Assembly: GCF_014645615.1 (NCBI RefSeq) | Contig: NZ_BMMB01000004.1 | Location: forward strand, 1 to 64,000 | Direction: 5' to 3' | Length of the DNA stretch: 64,000 bases | From: Paenibacillus hunanensis | GTDB lineage: Bacteria; Bacillota; Bacilli; Paenibacillales; Paenibacillaceae | Made by a program: the position numbers and the translations under genes | The notes under the pieces: model-generated | Seen by the model: only the letters and a program-made list of their open reading frames with translations | What the model was told of the DNA's origin: nothing | The model's database searches: none | Shown here: positions 49,206 to 58,135 of the stretch, piece after piece | How the letters are laid out: each line of letters opens with the position of its first letter | How positions within the stretch are numbered: the stretch's first letter is position 1

Positions 49206-50405
49206 ATGGGGAACTATGATTGGAATGCCCTGTTTCCGGAAATGGTACAGTGGAGGCGGCATTTACATATGCATCCTGAGCTGTCCTATGAGGAGCATGG
49301 GACGATGAGCTTTATTGCGCAGCGGCTGCGTTCATTTGGCGTAGAAACGCGTGAACGAGTTGGGGATACGGGCGTCATCGGAATCATTCGTGGCGCCAAG
49401 CCTGGCAAAACGGTAGCGTTGCGCGCAGATATGGACGCATTACCGATTCAGGATGAAAAGCAATGCGAATACGCATCACAGGTCCCAGGTGTGATGCATG
49501 CGTGTGGACATGACGGTCATACTGCTGGCTTGCTGGCGGTAGCTCGTTACTTTAGCGAGCATCGTGAGCAGCTTCAAGGCGAGATTCGGTTGATTTTCCA
49601 GCCTGCTGAGGAGGTATGCCCGGGCGGCGCACTGAAAATGATCGAGGCAGGTGCGCTTGAAGGTGTAGACGTGATCTATGGTGTACATCTGTGGACACCG
49701 ATTCCGTACGGTCAGCTTGCCAGTGCACCGGGGCCATTGATGGCTTCAACGGATGAATTTTTCATTGATATCACCGGTAAAGGTGGACATGGTGGTATGC
49801 CGCATGCGGCGGTCGATAGCCTGCTCATCGGCGCTCAGCTAGTAGTACAGCTACAGTCGATCGTAAGCCGTAATGTGAATCCGCTTCAGCCAGCTGTGTT
49901 GACAGTAGGTACATTTAATAGTGGTAGTGCACAGAATATCATTGCAGAGACGAGCCGGATTACCGGAACGGTACGCGCTTTTGATGAAGATACACGTATG
50001 CTGATCAAGCGCCGGATCTACGAGGTGAGCGAGCAGCTAAGCGCGCTGAATGGTGCGAAGGCTTCTATTGAATATATGATGGGCTATCCAACCCTTGTGA
50101 ATCATGAGGGAGAAACAGAGCGCTTTTTCCGTGTAGGACGTTCGGTATTCGGTGAATCGCAGGTTGTGCAGACGCCACCGATGATGCCAGCAGAGGATTT
50201 TGCTTATTATGTTAAGCAAGTGCCTGGCTGCTTTATCTTTGTAGGAGCAGGGAATGAAGCGACAGGCGCGACCTATCCGCATCATCATGCACGCTTTGAT
50301 ATTGACGAGTCGTCGATGCTGAATGCGGCTCGTATTCTGGTCGCGATGGCAGAGGATTATCTAGCCGAGGCAGCTCGGCAAACAGAAGCGATCAGCGGTT
50401 CATAG
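49206..50405 (+). CDS. M20-family amidohydrolase/peptidase
   Basis: A di-metal hydrolase of 399 aa of the hippurate/IAA-amino-acid hydrolase branch. RRHLHMHPELSYEE near the start, LRADMDALPI, the metal ligands in MHACGHDGH and FQPAEEV, and a dimerisation domain (about 180-290, ITGKGGHGGMPH). It removes acyl groups from N-acyl amino acids or similar amides; the substrate is unknown. Cytoplasmic. The ATG at 49206 follows GGGAGG. Confidence 0.93.
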   Translation: MGNYDWNALFPEMVQWRRHLHMHPELSYEEHGTMSFIAQRLRSFGVETRERVGDTGVIGIIRGAKPGKTVALRADMDALPIQDEKQCEYASQVPGVMHACGHDGHTAGLLAVARYFSEHREQLQGEIRLIFQPAEEVCPGGALKMIEAGALEGVDVIYGVHLWTPIPYGQLASAPGPLMASTDEFFIDITGKGGHGGMPHAAVDSLLIGAQLVVQLQSIVSRNVNPLQPAVLTVGTFNSGSAQNIIAETSRITGTVRAFDEDTRMLIKRRIYEVSEQLSALNGAKASIEYMMGYPTLVNHEGETERFFRVGRSVFGESQVVQTPPMMPAEDFAYYVKQVPGCFIFVGAGNEATGATYPHHHARFDIDESSMLNAARILVAMAEDYLAEAARQTEAISGS

Positions 50406-50574
50406 GGCAGGTCATGAACAGCTAACGTCGGGGATGCTGGCTAACCTGCTGATTGCAGAATCAATCACATGAGTAACCCGTTTTTTGGAAAGGGGCTTCT
50501 AATCTGTTCTTTTCTTATGCTATGATGATAAGGACAGTTGGAACATACGCTGTCTATTATTATAGAGGAATGGG

Positions 50575-51024
50575 ATGAACTTCATGAGCGCTACCGAGAC
50601 GAGAACGGTTGATATGGCCGAAGTTTTATTGTGCGCCTATGATCTAGGCGATATGATCAACAATTCTATCGAAGTCGCTAATTATTTATATTGGAAAGAA
50701 CGGATGCAGCAGCATCCGGACGTCCAGCGTTTGATCATCAAGCTGAACAGCAAGAAGGAGCTGTTCGAGGAAACCCAGCGTTTTGGGCATTTCCACCCGA
50801 ACTATCATGCTGCACGCGAAGAAGTGGAAGCTGTTCAGGAGGAGATGCAGCAGATCGAGGCAGTACGCCGTTTTACTGAAGCGGAGAGTAGCCTGGATCG
50901 GATGCTGTACGAGATGTCGGAGACGATTGCGCATTCCGTTTCCCAGACGATCAAGGTTCCAAGCAATGATCCTTTACCAAAAGGAGGCGGATGTGGCAGT
51001 GGAGGCTCATGTGGATGCGGATAA
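50575..51024 (+). CDS. ylbF: YlbF family regulator (RicF-like)
   Basis: A mostly helical protein of 149 aa of the YlbF/YmcA family. In Bacillus, YlbF, YmcA and YaaT form a complex that promotes sporulation, competence and biofilm formation and influences mRNA maturation. The conserved core is KERMQQHPDVQRLIIKLNSKKELFEETQRFGHFHPNY. The C-terminus ends in a Gly/Cys-rich tail with three cysteines (GCGSGGSCGCG), fitting the iron-sulfur binding reported for that complex. ylbG starts within the last 32 bases, so the two are coupled. The ATG at 50575 follows GAGG. Confidence 0.92.
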   Translation: MNFMSATETRTVDMAEVLLCAYDLGDMINNSIEVANYLYWKERMQQHPDVQRLIIKLNSKKELFEETQRFGHFHPNYHAAREEVEAVQEEMQQIEAVRRFTEAESSLDRMLYEMSETIAHSVSQTIKVPSNDPLPKGGGCGSGGSCGCG

Positions 51025-51325
51025 TCATCCGCTACAAGAAGAAGTAACAAAAGAAGAAGCAACGTTTCCAGAACGCATCGGTTATATTATCTGGGTCAGC
51101 GATATTAAGGCTGCCCGCAATCTGGAAAAATACGGCTGTGTGCATTACATCTCACGCCGTATGCACTACGTCGTGATGTATGTCAATGCAGATCGAGAAC
51201 AAGATATCGTGAAAAATATGTCCCGTCTCTCTTATGTACGTAAAGTCGAGCGTTCGTATCGTAACGAGATCAAAACCGAGTACAGCAAAAAGGTACCCGA
51301 CCCAACTCAGTTTTTTGGTATATAA
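50993..51325 (+). CDS. ylbG: YlbG family protein (DUF2129)
   Basis: A protein of 110 aa. Residues 28-110 are the DUF2129 domain (RIGYIIWVSDIKAARNLEKYGCVHYISRRMHYVVMYVN, then a C-terminal DPTQFFG). The function is unknown; synteny with ylbF is conserved in Bacillales. The GTG at 50993 is chosen because AAGGAGG lies at 50981-50987. That ribosome binding site encodes the Gly-rich tail of ylbF. The long frame upstream is only open by chance. An alternative GTG is at 50999. Confidence 0.88.
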   Translation: MAVEAHVDADNHPLQEEVTKEEATFPERIGYIIWVSDIKAARNLEKYGCVHYISRRMHYVVMYVNADREQDIVKNMSRLSYVRKVERSYRNEIKTEYSKKVPDPTQFFGI

Positions 51326-51478
51326 GCAAGCAACTGGCAGTATGCCAGCTTTATAGCATGGCAGGACGTTTCATTTTGAAGGGTCCTTTCGTTTAGCAAT
51401 GAAGGATTCTCCCGAAGATGCAGGCAGCATTCGGATACACAAGATTGCAGCCTGCCGCTCTGGAGAAGGTTAACAAGT

Positions 51479-51502
51479 CAGCGGCCACCCGGCCGCTTTT
51501 TT
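51479..51502 (+). terminator. Terminator of ylbFG
   Basis: AGCGGCC / GGCCGCT around ACCC, then TTTTTT. Confidence 0.92.
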
Positions 51503-51850
51503 GTATATAAAGGGGAAACGGTTTCATTTTCTGCCGAACTTTTTAATTAAAAGGAATTATATGTCATTAATTTGAAAAATATATAAGTGATATTTTTAAC
51601 TTTTTGTAGATATGGGTTAAAAGATAGTAGGCAAGTGTCGATATAATGCTTAATGGGACTCAAGTACTGATTAAGTAGTCAATTGAGTTAATAAATAACT
51701 TTACTATGTGGATGTTAAGCTCGGTTGCAAAGTCGGTAGACTATACAGCGTAATATTGCCCCTCTGTGTAGGTCTTTAGATGGATATGAAATAGGAATAA
51801 GGGGAAAATACTTACATGAAAGACCTGTGAAGATGGGGAGTGAATAATTA
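51503..51850. other. AT-rich intergenic region
   Basis: 350 bp upstream of the 145-aa orphan gene. A cre-like GGGAAACGGTTTCA at 51513-51526 fits the consensus except at the first base, but it is far from any start codon. Nothing else was recognised. Confidence 0.35.
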
Positions 51851-52288
51851 ATGAGAGACAAAATCATGGAGCGCTGGAGTACGTATGAACCTTTCCATGT
51901 TGTACTTGGAGAAAAGAAAGTAGCAGACATCGTCATTACTAATCATGCCATCAGCCGTTACAATGATCGCATCGCTAAGGGTCAAACTCCGATTGAGGAT
52001 ATTGCCGGATTCATGTGGGAGAGCTTAAAGCAAAATCGAATCGTATCGTACTACCGCAAGGAAGAGGACGTATACTTGATTGACGAGGACATCGTTGTCG
52101 TCGCTGAATTTGCTGAGCTGCCTGGTGAATTTGATCTAACTGGCAATCCACTTCACAAAATGATCATCGTGACCTTCCTCGGAAAAATGTCCGAGACGAT
52201 CGAGCTGCGTGATCTGAAGTCTTATTATTCCTGGTTGAGACACTCCCGTCGCATGACACTGATCAAAAATAGCCGTAAACGCAAATAA
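51851..52288 (+). CDS. Hypothetical protein with DUF4258-like HA-x-x-R motif
   Basis: A basic, soluble protein of 145 aa. The block VITNHAISRYNDRI (about 33-46) recalls DUF4258 and related RelE-like folds (H-A-x-x-R-x-x-x-R), followed by a beta-rich stretch (NRIVSYYRKEEDVYLIDEDIVVVAEF) and a basic C-terminus (SRRMTLIKNSRKRK). No antitoxin-like partner gene is adjacent, so a toxin role is not supported. The ribosome binding site is GGGGAG, 11 nt upstream. Monocistronic, with a terminator at 52436. Confidence 0.65.
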   Translation: MRDKIMERWSTYEPFHVVLGEKKVADIVITNHAISRYNDRIAKGQTPIEDIAGFMWESLKQNRIVSYYRKEEDVYLIDEDIVVVAEFAELPGEFDLTGNPLHKMIIVTFLGKMSETIELRDLKSYYSWLRHSRRMTLIKNSRKRK

Positions 52289-52435
52289 GTACTTCAAATA
52301 ACACGGGTATTAAACAACGATTAACATATAAGCAAAAAAATGGTTCTTGTTGCAACATGAAATGTTTCAGTAAATAACCTCTATGCAGGTCGACACATGT
52401 ATAGGGGATATAAGATTCAATACGAAAATAGGTTT

Positions 52436-52469
52436 AAAAAAGGAGTCTGCGGAAGCAGGCTCCTTTTTG
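52436..52469 (+). terminator. Terminator of the orphan gene
   Basis: AAAAAGGAGTCTGC / GCAGGCTCCTTTTT (one G-U) around GGAA, then TTTTTG. It lies about 150 bp after the stop. Confidence 0.9.
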
Positions 52470-52546
52470 TTATGTTCGGCTTCAACGTTTTGCTCGTTTC
52501 TGTAAATCGGTTACAATAAAAGCGAGGGTCAAGGAGGGAAGCGGAA

Positions 52547-53449
52547 GTGGCGTTTAATTTTCATCAATTGCATATTTTTTATACCGTAGCAGAGCGCGGT
52601 AGCTTCTCAGCAGCAGCGCAGGCTCTACATATGACACAGCCAGCGGTGACGATGCAGGTGCAGTCGCTGGAGGAACATTTTGGTACGCGTTTGTTCAACC
52701 GGACGACCAAGCGCATTCAGCTTTCTGAGGCAGGGCATGCACTTATGCCCTTTGCACGTCGTGGTATCGATCTGATGCGAGAGACCGATGCGGCGATGTC
52801 GCGTTTTACCGATGATCTAGCCGGGCGATTACTGTTAGGAGCGAGTAATACGATTGGAGAATACGTACTGCCGCGTCTACTAGTGCCGTTAGGTCAGCGT
52901 TATCCAGAGATGAAGGTTGTCTTGAAAATTATGAATACGACGCAAATTCTGGACGAGATTAGTCGTAATCAGCTCGATTTTGGCTTGATTGAAGCGCCTG
53001 TAGAGCATCCGGATATGACGATTACACCAGTGATGCAGGATGAATTGAAGCTGATCGTACCGACACAGCATACGCTGGCAGTGCAAGAGCAGGTGACGCT
53101 TGAGGATGTGCTGGAGCATTCATTTGTACTGCGTGAAAAGGGCTCGGGTACCCGTCAGGTGATGGAGGAGGAGCTGATTCGTCATCATGTGGATCTGTCA
53201 CGCATTCGTACGGTGATGGAGCTGGGCAGTACAGGAGCGGTAAAATCGGCAGTAGAAGCCGGATTGGGCATTACCGTGCTATCGCCATCCTCAGTAAAGC
53301 ATGAGGTTGCACTCGGTCTGCTCAAGGTGCTCACCATTGAAGGTATGTCATTTCCGCGTCAATTTTATTCAATTCAGCTAAAATCGACATTGCTACGAAT
53401 GCCAGCTACGGCGTTTTTACAATTTTTACAGGAGCATTCGCTTGACTAG
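52547..53449 (+). CDS. LysR-family transcriptional regulator
   Basis: A protein of 300 aa. The winged helix-turn-helix is at 1-65 (FHQLHIFYTVAERGSFSAAAQALHMTQPAVTMQVQSLE) and the effector domain at about 90-295. It belongs to the CysL-like group (RLLLGASNTIGEYVLPRLL, LGSTGAVKSAVEAGLGITVLSPSSV), some of which control sulfur genes; the target and co-inducer are unknown here. The GTG start follows AAGGAGGG. No adjacent divergent gene is found, so autoregulation or distant targets are likely. Confidence 0.9.
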   Translation: MAFNFHQLHIFYTVAERGSFSAAAQALHMTQPAVTMQVQSLEEHFGTRLFNRTTKRIQLSEAGHALMPFARRGIDLMRETDAAMSRFTDDLAGRLLLGASNTIGEYVLPRLLVPLGQRYPEMKVVLKIMNTTQILDEISRNQLDFGLIEAPVEHPDMTITPVMQDELKLIVPTQHTLAVQEQVTLEDVLEHSFVLREKGSGTRQVMEEELIRHHVDLSRIRTVMELGSTGAVKSAVEAGLGITVLSPSSVKHEVALGLLKVLTIEGMSFPRQFYSIQLKSTLLRMPATAFLQFLQEHSLD

Positions 53450-53545
53450 GTGAGTTGACGTATAAGCGCAGCGGACTGCAAATGGTACGGAAATGAGCAG
53501 AGGCGTGAATATAGCCTTTAGATTAATGAAAGAGGAGTGAGGAAA

Positions 53546-54415
53546 ATGAACAATCCGAATCACGTACAGCTGGCATTTGCTGATCTGCATACCCATACAC
53601 AGGCTTCAGACGGCATGAATACACCAGCCGAAAATGTAAGATTGGCTGCGGAAGCTGGTCTTGGCGCACTGGCAATTACAGATCACGATACTATTGCAGG
53701 TGTAGCCGAAGCGCTGGCCGCAGCAGAGCAGCATGGTATTATGGTCGTTCCCGGTGTGGAGATTAGCACGATGGAGGATGGAAAGGATATCCATATTCTC
53801 GGCTATTATTTTGATATTACAGATACGATGCTGTTACAGCGTTTGGAAGGCTTGCGCCGTATTCGTGATGAACGCAATGAAATGATTTTGAGTAAGCTGC
53901 GTGAGCTTGGCTTGCAGATTACGATGGACGATGTGTTCGCTCAGCTGGGACGTGAGCTATTACCAGATGAAAGCATTGGACGTCCACATATGGCAGATAC
54001 GCTGGTCGCTAAAGGCTACGTTAGCGATATGAACGAAGCATTTGATAAATATCTCGCGCAGGGAGCCGCTGCTTACGTATCCCCGCCACGCATTACACCT
54101 ATGGAAGCGACCGAATGGATTCTGGAAGCAGGAGGCGTACCCGTAATGGCGCATCCCGGTTTGTACGGAGATGACGATCTAGTTGCACGCATTTTCGATA
54201 AAAGTCGACTCGCTGGTATTGAGGTGTATCATTCCGATCACACACCAGACGACGAGCAACGCTACCTAAAGCTAGCCGAACAGCGCAGCCTGATCGTAAC
54301 GGGCGGCTCCGACTACCACGGCGAACGCCAGGGCAAAGTATTCCACGGCCCTCTAGGCGGACGCAAGGTTCCAATTACGGTAGTACAGCAGCTTCGCGAT
54401 GCAGCAAGCAAGTAA
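53546..54415 (+). CDS. PHP-domain phosphoesterase
   Basis: A protein of 289 aa with the PHP fold. Metal motifs in order: DLHTHTQASDG near residue 14, ITDHDT near 48, PGVEIS near 73, AHPGLYG near 205 and GSDYHGE near 255. It is similar to the YciV/RNase AM group, which act as 5'-3' exonucleases or 3',5'-nucleotide phosphatases; the substrate is inferred. Cytoplasmic. The ATG at 53546 is preferred to a GTG at 53537 that abuts GAGGAG. It may follow the LysR gene in one transcript (96 bp gap). Confidence 0.88.
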   Translation: MNNPNHVQLAFADLHTHTQASDGMNTPAENVRLAAEAGLGALAITDHDTIAGVAEALAAAEQHGIMVVPGVEISTMEDGKDIHILGYYFDITDTMLLQRLEGLRRIRDERNEMILSKLRELGLQITMDDVFAQLGRELLPDESIGRPHMADTLVAKGYVSDMNEAFDKYLAQGAAAYVSPPRITPMEATEWILEAGGVPVMAHPGLYGDDDLVARIFDKSRLAGIEVYHSDHTPDDEQRYLKLAEQRSLIVTGGSDYHGERQGKVFHGPLGGRKVPITVVQQLRDAASK

Positions 54416-54603
54416 AATAGGCACAAAATCAATAGTGAGGGCGGCGTACGCCCTCTACATAAGCTATATAAGCTGTATCGGATCAAGCTGATGTGAGACA
54501 CTAATGCCCCATGCCTTCTCAATGAGTATTTGCATAACACGCATAAATATCGAGCTGCCCAAAATATAAAGTATGAACTGAGCAGTCACCAAACTATAAT
54601 TTT

Positions 54604-54722
54604 GTAACCAGTAACCAGTAACCAGTAACCAGTAACCAGTAACCAGTAACCAGTAACCAGTAACCAGTAACCAGTAACCAGTAACCAGTAACCAGTAACC
54701 AGTAACCAGTAACCAGTAACCA
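54604..54722 (+). repeat. Heptamer tandem array (GTAACCA)x17
   Basis: 119 bp, exactly 17 perfect GTAACCA units. It ends 37 bp before the start codon of the acetyltransferase gene, so it fills the place of that gene's promoter. Open frames across it are artefacts. Confidence 0.97.
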
Positions 54723-54759
54723 ACAGCTATAAAACAGTACAGCAAAGGAGTAGACTACT

Positions 54760-55206
54760 ATGCACATACGCAATTCCAATACCACCGATACGGAGCGTGC
54801 AATCGACATCTGGCGCGATGCGGTCGACGCAACCCATCATTTCCTCACACCCGAACACCGCAGCGAAATAGAACACGAAGTCCAAAGCTTCCTGCCCAAT
54901 GCCCCAATCTGGTTAGCCGTCGACGAATCCGATCAAGCACTCGGCTTTATGCTACTTGATGGCGACCATATCGAAGCCCTATTTATCGACCCCGCCCATC
55001 ACGGAAAAGGCATCGGAAAAGCCTTAATCGCCTATGCCGTCCATTTACAGGGCGATATCACGACAGACGTCAACGAACAAAACACACAAGCCGTCGGCTT
55101 CTACCAACGCCTCGGCTTCAAAGTAACAGGCACGTCTCCCCAAGATAGCCAGGGACGCCCATACCCACTCATCCACCTGCATCGCGCCAAAGACGTACCG
55201 CTATAA
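54760..55206 (+). CDS. GNAT acetyltransferase, YjaB-like
   Basis: A protein of 148 aa with the GNAT fold: acetyl-CoA loop HHGKGIGKAL near residue 85 and the C-terminal VGFYQRLGFKVTG. The whole chain resembles E. coli YjaB (DATHHFLTPEHR, SFLPNAPIWLAVDE, DVNEQNTQAVGFY), more than is usual for a Firmicute acetyltransferase. Base use is C-rich (77 C to 47 G over 54841-55080), unlike most plus-strand neighbours, so transfer is possible. The substrate is unknown. The ATG follows AAAGGAG, and the upstream 119 bp is a heptamer array. Confidence 0.88.
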   Translation: MHIRNSNTTDTERAIDIWRDAVDATHHFLTPEHRSEIEHEVQSFLPNAPIWLAVDESDQALGFMLLDGDHIEALFIDPAHHGKGIGKALIAYAVHLQGDITTDVNEQNTQAVGFYQRLGFKVTGTSPQDSQGRPYPLIHLHRAKDVPL

Positions 55207-55559
55207 ACAGGTAGCCTAAGCTATCCGATGTAAAACTGATTTGATTAACATCAATCTATACAAATAGACAACCAGGGTGGACGTATGATAGCGTGCACAT
55301 GAAAATATCTAAAATCGATATAGCAAAATAGCAAAGTAAAACTATCGCAGAGCTAGAAAGGAAGGTGAAGCTACACACAGTGCTTTTTAACTTCTTTACT
55401 TGCTTCCCTCACATTCAATGGACGATAGTAATAGTAGCTCATTCATCTATACTAGTTTGTAAATTTAGAACTTATATATCCTAATACGAATCATATAATC
55501 ACGAAAAATCCAACCCTATCATGGGCATATTTATTAAAAAAAACGAGCATACTTATTAA
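55207..55559. other. Intergenic, no recognised gene
   Basis: About 350 bp of AT-rich DNA with no credible open frame, before a long hairpin at 55560. Confidence 0.4.
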
Positions 55560-55607
55560 AAAAGCTTCTTCGTTGGCAGCATTATTGTGCTCAACGAAGA
55601 AGCTTTT
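55560..55607 (-). terminator. Strong hairpin, minus-strand terminator without an adjacent gene
   Basis: A perfect 16-bp stem AAAAGCTTCTTCGTTG / CAACGAAGAAGCTTTT with a 16-nt loop. Read on the minus strand it ends in a run of six T, a textbook terminator. The nearest minus-strand gene, rqcH, ends 558 bp away, with element A copy 3 in between. Confidence 0.8.
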
Positions 55608-55850
55608 GTTGTTAATTGAATAGCTGACTGAGACATGAATATTTTGCTGTACGCGAGCATTTGAAATATGACTGATTATGTGCTTAAACGCTCATTTGAT
55701 CTTTTTACTCATTTTGATCTCTTTTAAAAGAAAAGATGGTTTCAATCGAATATAAAATGAATAGCTATAGTTCAGGTAGTACATAGATAGTAGCATAAAC
55801 AACAGGTATTGGTAGTTTGAATTTAGATATTAAAAAAGAGGGAACATCTA

Positions 55851-55981
55851 AGCACAGAACGGAGGGAAGGAAATAAGGGGAAAGGACTCCTTTGGAGGGG
55901 CGGGAATCTACAATTCACTCCTAATCCAGTAGATTCTCGCGGCTCCACCTGAGTCCGTCCCCTTATTCCTTCCCGGAGTGG
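55851..55981 (+). repeat. Element A, copy 3 (long-hairpin repeat)
   Basis: About 131 bp. It departs from consensus at the end of the left arm (GGACTCCTTTGG for GGACGATTTTGG) and in the inner stem (GTAGATTCTCGC), where C-to-T gives a G-U pair, keeping the fold. Same orientation as the other copies. It lies between GNAT (+) and rqcH (-). Confidence 0.88.
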
Positions 55982-56164
55982 TCAAGCCCATTACAAGTAA
56001 TCAAGTAATCCAACTCTTTAATCGACATTCACAGTGATAAGGCTATACAGTGACATAGTTATAAAGATTTTAAATACCTAGCCACATCTACACTTTCCCC
56101 ATACCACTCATACCATAAACTTCACACCCGAGCACCCAATCAAAAGCACCCATCATCCCCACGA

Positions 56165-57970
56165 TTAAACTTTAATCGTACTATCCAGCCCTTTAACCAC
56201 CCTTTCATCAGGCGTAATAAACAACGTCGTCTGATGATCATAAATAACAAACCCCGGCTTCGCTCCATTCGGCTTATGCACATGACGAATCAGGGTATAA
56301 TCCACAGGCACGCTGCTCGATTCCTTCGCCTGACTGAAATAAGCCGCCAGCTGTGCTGCTTCTGCCAGCGTCGCATCGCCAAACTCCGTGCTACGAATGA
56401 CGACGTGAGAACCGGGAATATCCTTCGTATGCAGCCATGTGTCATTATTGCTTGCCATACGATTTGTAATGTATTCATTTTGCAGATTGTTTTTGCCTAC
56501 ATACATCTCGATGCCTTCACTTGATGTATACACGTGCAAGGTTGGACGATTGTCCTTTTTCTTCTTTTTCGCCTTTTTGTTACGGTTACGCACATAGCCT
56601 TGCTCGGCCAGCTCCTCACGAATTTCGTCAATGTCCTGTAAGGCAGCGCTTTGCAGCTGTTGTAGCAACGAATCCAGATACGCGATTTCCTCATGCGTTT
56701 TGATCAGCTGCTCATCAATAACGGCAAGGCTATTTTTGTATTTGTTATATCGTTTAAAATACCGCTGTGCATTATCCGAAGGAGAGAGCTGCGGATCTAA
56801 TTGAATCTTTATCGGACGCTGCTCTTCATCGTAAAAGTTGATTAGCTCAATCTCGCGATCACCTTTGTTGATCTGATGCAAGGAGGCAAATAACAGCTCG
56901 CCTTGAATGCGGTATTTCTCCGCGTCGCCAGCTTCTAACTGATCCTGATGCAGCTTATCCAGCTTTTTAATATTTTTACTGCGCTCATTTTGTAGAAAAC
57001 GGAGCAGGTCACTTGTTTTTTGCTTGACCGTATCGCGTTGTGCTTTTTCGCCATAATAAGCTTCCATACATTCGCTGATCGTATCGTATGACGTTTGCTC
57101 TTCGATAAGACTTGTGAGGGGAACAGCGGAAAATACGATTTTACCTTTAGCATTCACTCCACTCATGGGAGCAAACGAGCCATTACGCACCTGCTCCATA
57201 AGCTCAGAAAAGGCTGGCCAGAGCGTTGCAGCAGTTAATTCGTCGTTATGATCGTTTGCTTCCGTAGGCTGTTCCTTTTCGGCAGCGCTGTTCTGACCAA
57301 CCTCATGATTCACCTGAGCATGAGCATTTGCACGATACACAATCTCATCAGCAATCAGCGGACTGATACCGGTAAAAGTCTGTACGATCCAGCGCGATGC
57401 AGTATCCTCATTGGTAGCAAAGGCTTCGCCAAATTGCGCAGCAGTTGTTTCCAGTGGGTTTAGCTTATTTTGCTGAGGTGGCTCTTGATACTGGAAGCCC
57501 GGCATGATCACGCGATAGCTACTAATCGCTGGTGTCACATGATGAATACCATCCAAAATATTACCGCTCGATGGATCAACAATCACGATATTACTATGAC
57601 GACCCATCAGCTCAATCACGATACGCTTGAGCGACACATCACCCAGCTCGTCACGCTGGCGTACATTCATATGGATGATACGTTCCATGCCGACCTGCTC
57701 GATCGATTCGAGAATGCCACTTTCACAATGTTTACGCATCAGCATGCAGAACATCGGTGCTTCCTGCGGATTCATAAACGATTGCTCTGTAAACTGCACC
57801 CGCGGATAAGTCGGGTTCGCACTCAAAAGTAATTTGCGATTATCACGCTGTGCGCGTATTTGAAATACGATATCGTTCTCAGTAGGTTGATGAATTTTAT
57901 TAATACGCGATCCTACAAGAACCTGAAGCTCCTGTACAATCGCACGGGTTACAATACCATCCAGTGCCAT
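56165..57970 (-). CDS. rqcH: RqcH ribosome quality-control factor (NFACT family)
   Basis: A protein of 601 aa, formerly called fibronectin-binding protein or YloA. It binds stalled 50S subunits and adds C-terminal alanine tails to unfinished chains. NFACT-N at 1-200 (ALDGIVTRAIVQELQ; TYPRVQFT; HSNIVIVD), a helical coiled-coil arm at about 300-450, and NFACT-R at about 470-600 (NDTWLHTKDIPGSHVVIRS). All parts are present. The ATG follows AGGAGAAT. It is divergent from dapF; the 3' side has no close terminator. Confidence 0.95.
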   Translation of the reverse strand: MALDGIVTRAIVQELQVLVGSRINKIHQPTENDIVFQIRAQRDNRKLLLSANPTYPRVQFTEQSFMNPQEAPMFCMLMRKHCESGILESIEQVGMERIIHMNVRQRDELGDVSLKRIVIELMGRHSNIVIVDPSSGNILDGIHHVTPAISSYRVIMPGFQYQEPPQQNKLNPLETTAAQFGEAFATNEDTASRWIVQTFTGISPLIADEIVYRANAHAQVNHEVGQNSAAEKEQPTEANDHNDELTAATLWPAFSELMEQVRNGSFAPMSGVNAKGKIVFSAVPLTSLIEEQTSYDTISECMEAYYGEKAQRDTVKQKTSDLLRFLQNERSKNIKKLDKLHQDQLEAGDAEKYRIQGELLFASLHQINKGDREIELINFYDEEQRPIKIQLDPQLSPSDNAQRYFKRYNKYKNSLAVIDEQLIKTHEEIAYLDSLLQQLQSAALQDIDEIREELAEQGYVRNRNKKAKKKKKDNRPTLHVYTSSEGIEMYVGKNNLQNEYITNRMASNNDTWLHTKDIPGSHVVIRSTEFGDATLAEAAQLAAYFSQAKESSSVPVDYTLIRHVHKPNGAKPGFVIYDHQTTLFITPDERVVKGLDSTIKV

Positions 57971-58135
57971 GTGTATAATTCTCCTATTCCTCTATTTATC
58001 GGAAAATGGGCGTATGCGTTGCTTGCCCACCCTTTCTATGATGCCACAAACCATTCGCAATTGACAGCTATCTCATGCTATGCTTACCCCATAGATTGCA
58101 TTTTGACCAGTATACAGAGCAGGGAGAGAGCCAAC

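Noticed and set aside
51513..51526. cre site GGGAAACGGTTTCA as a firm call
   Set aside because: The match is good, but it lies about 325 bp from the next start codon and just after a terminator, so it is only noted as a possibility.
51851..52288. Toxin of a toxin-antitoxin pair
   Set aside because: No small partner gene lies on either side.
54464..54809. Open frames with Leu-Val-Thr-Gly-Tyr-Trp repeats
   Set aside because: They are translations of the GTAACCA array; no ribosome binding site.
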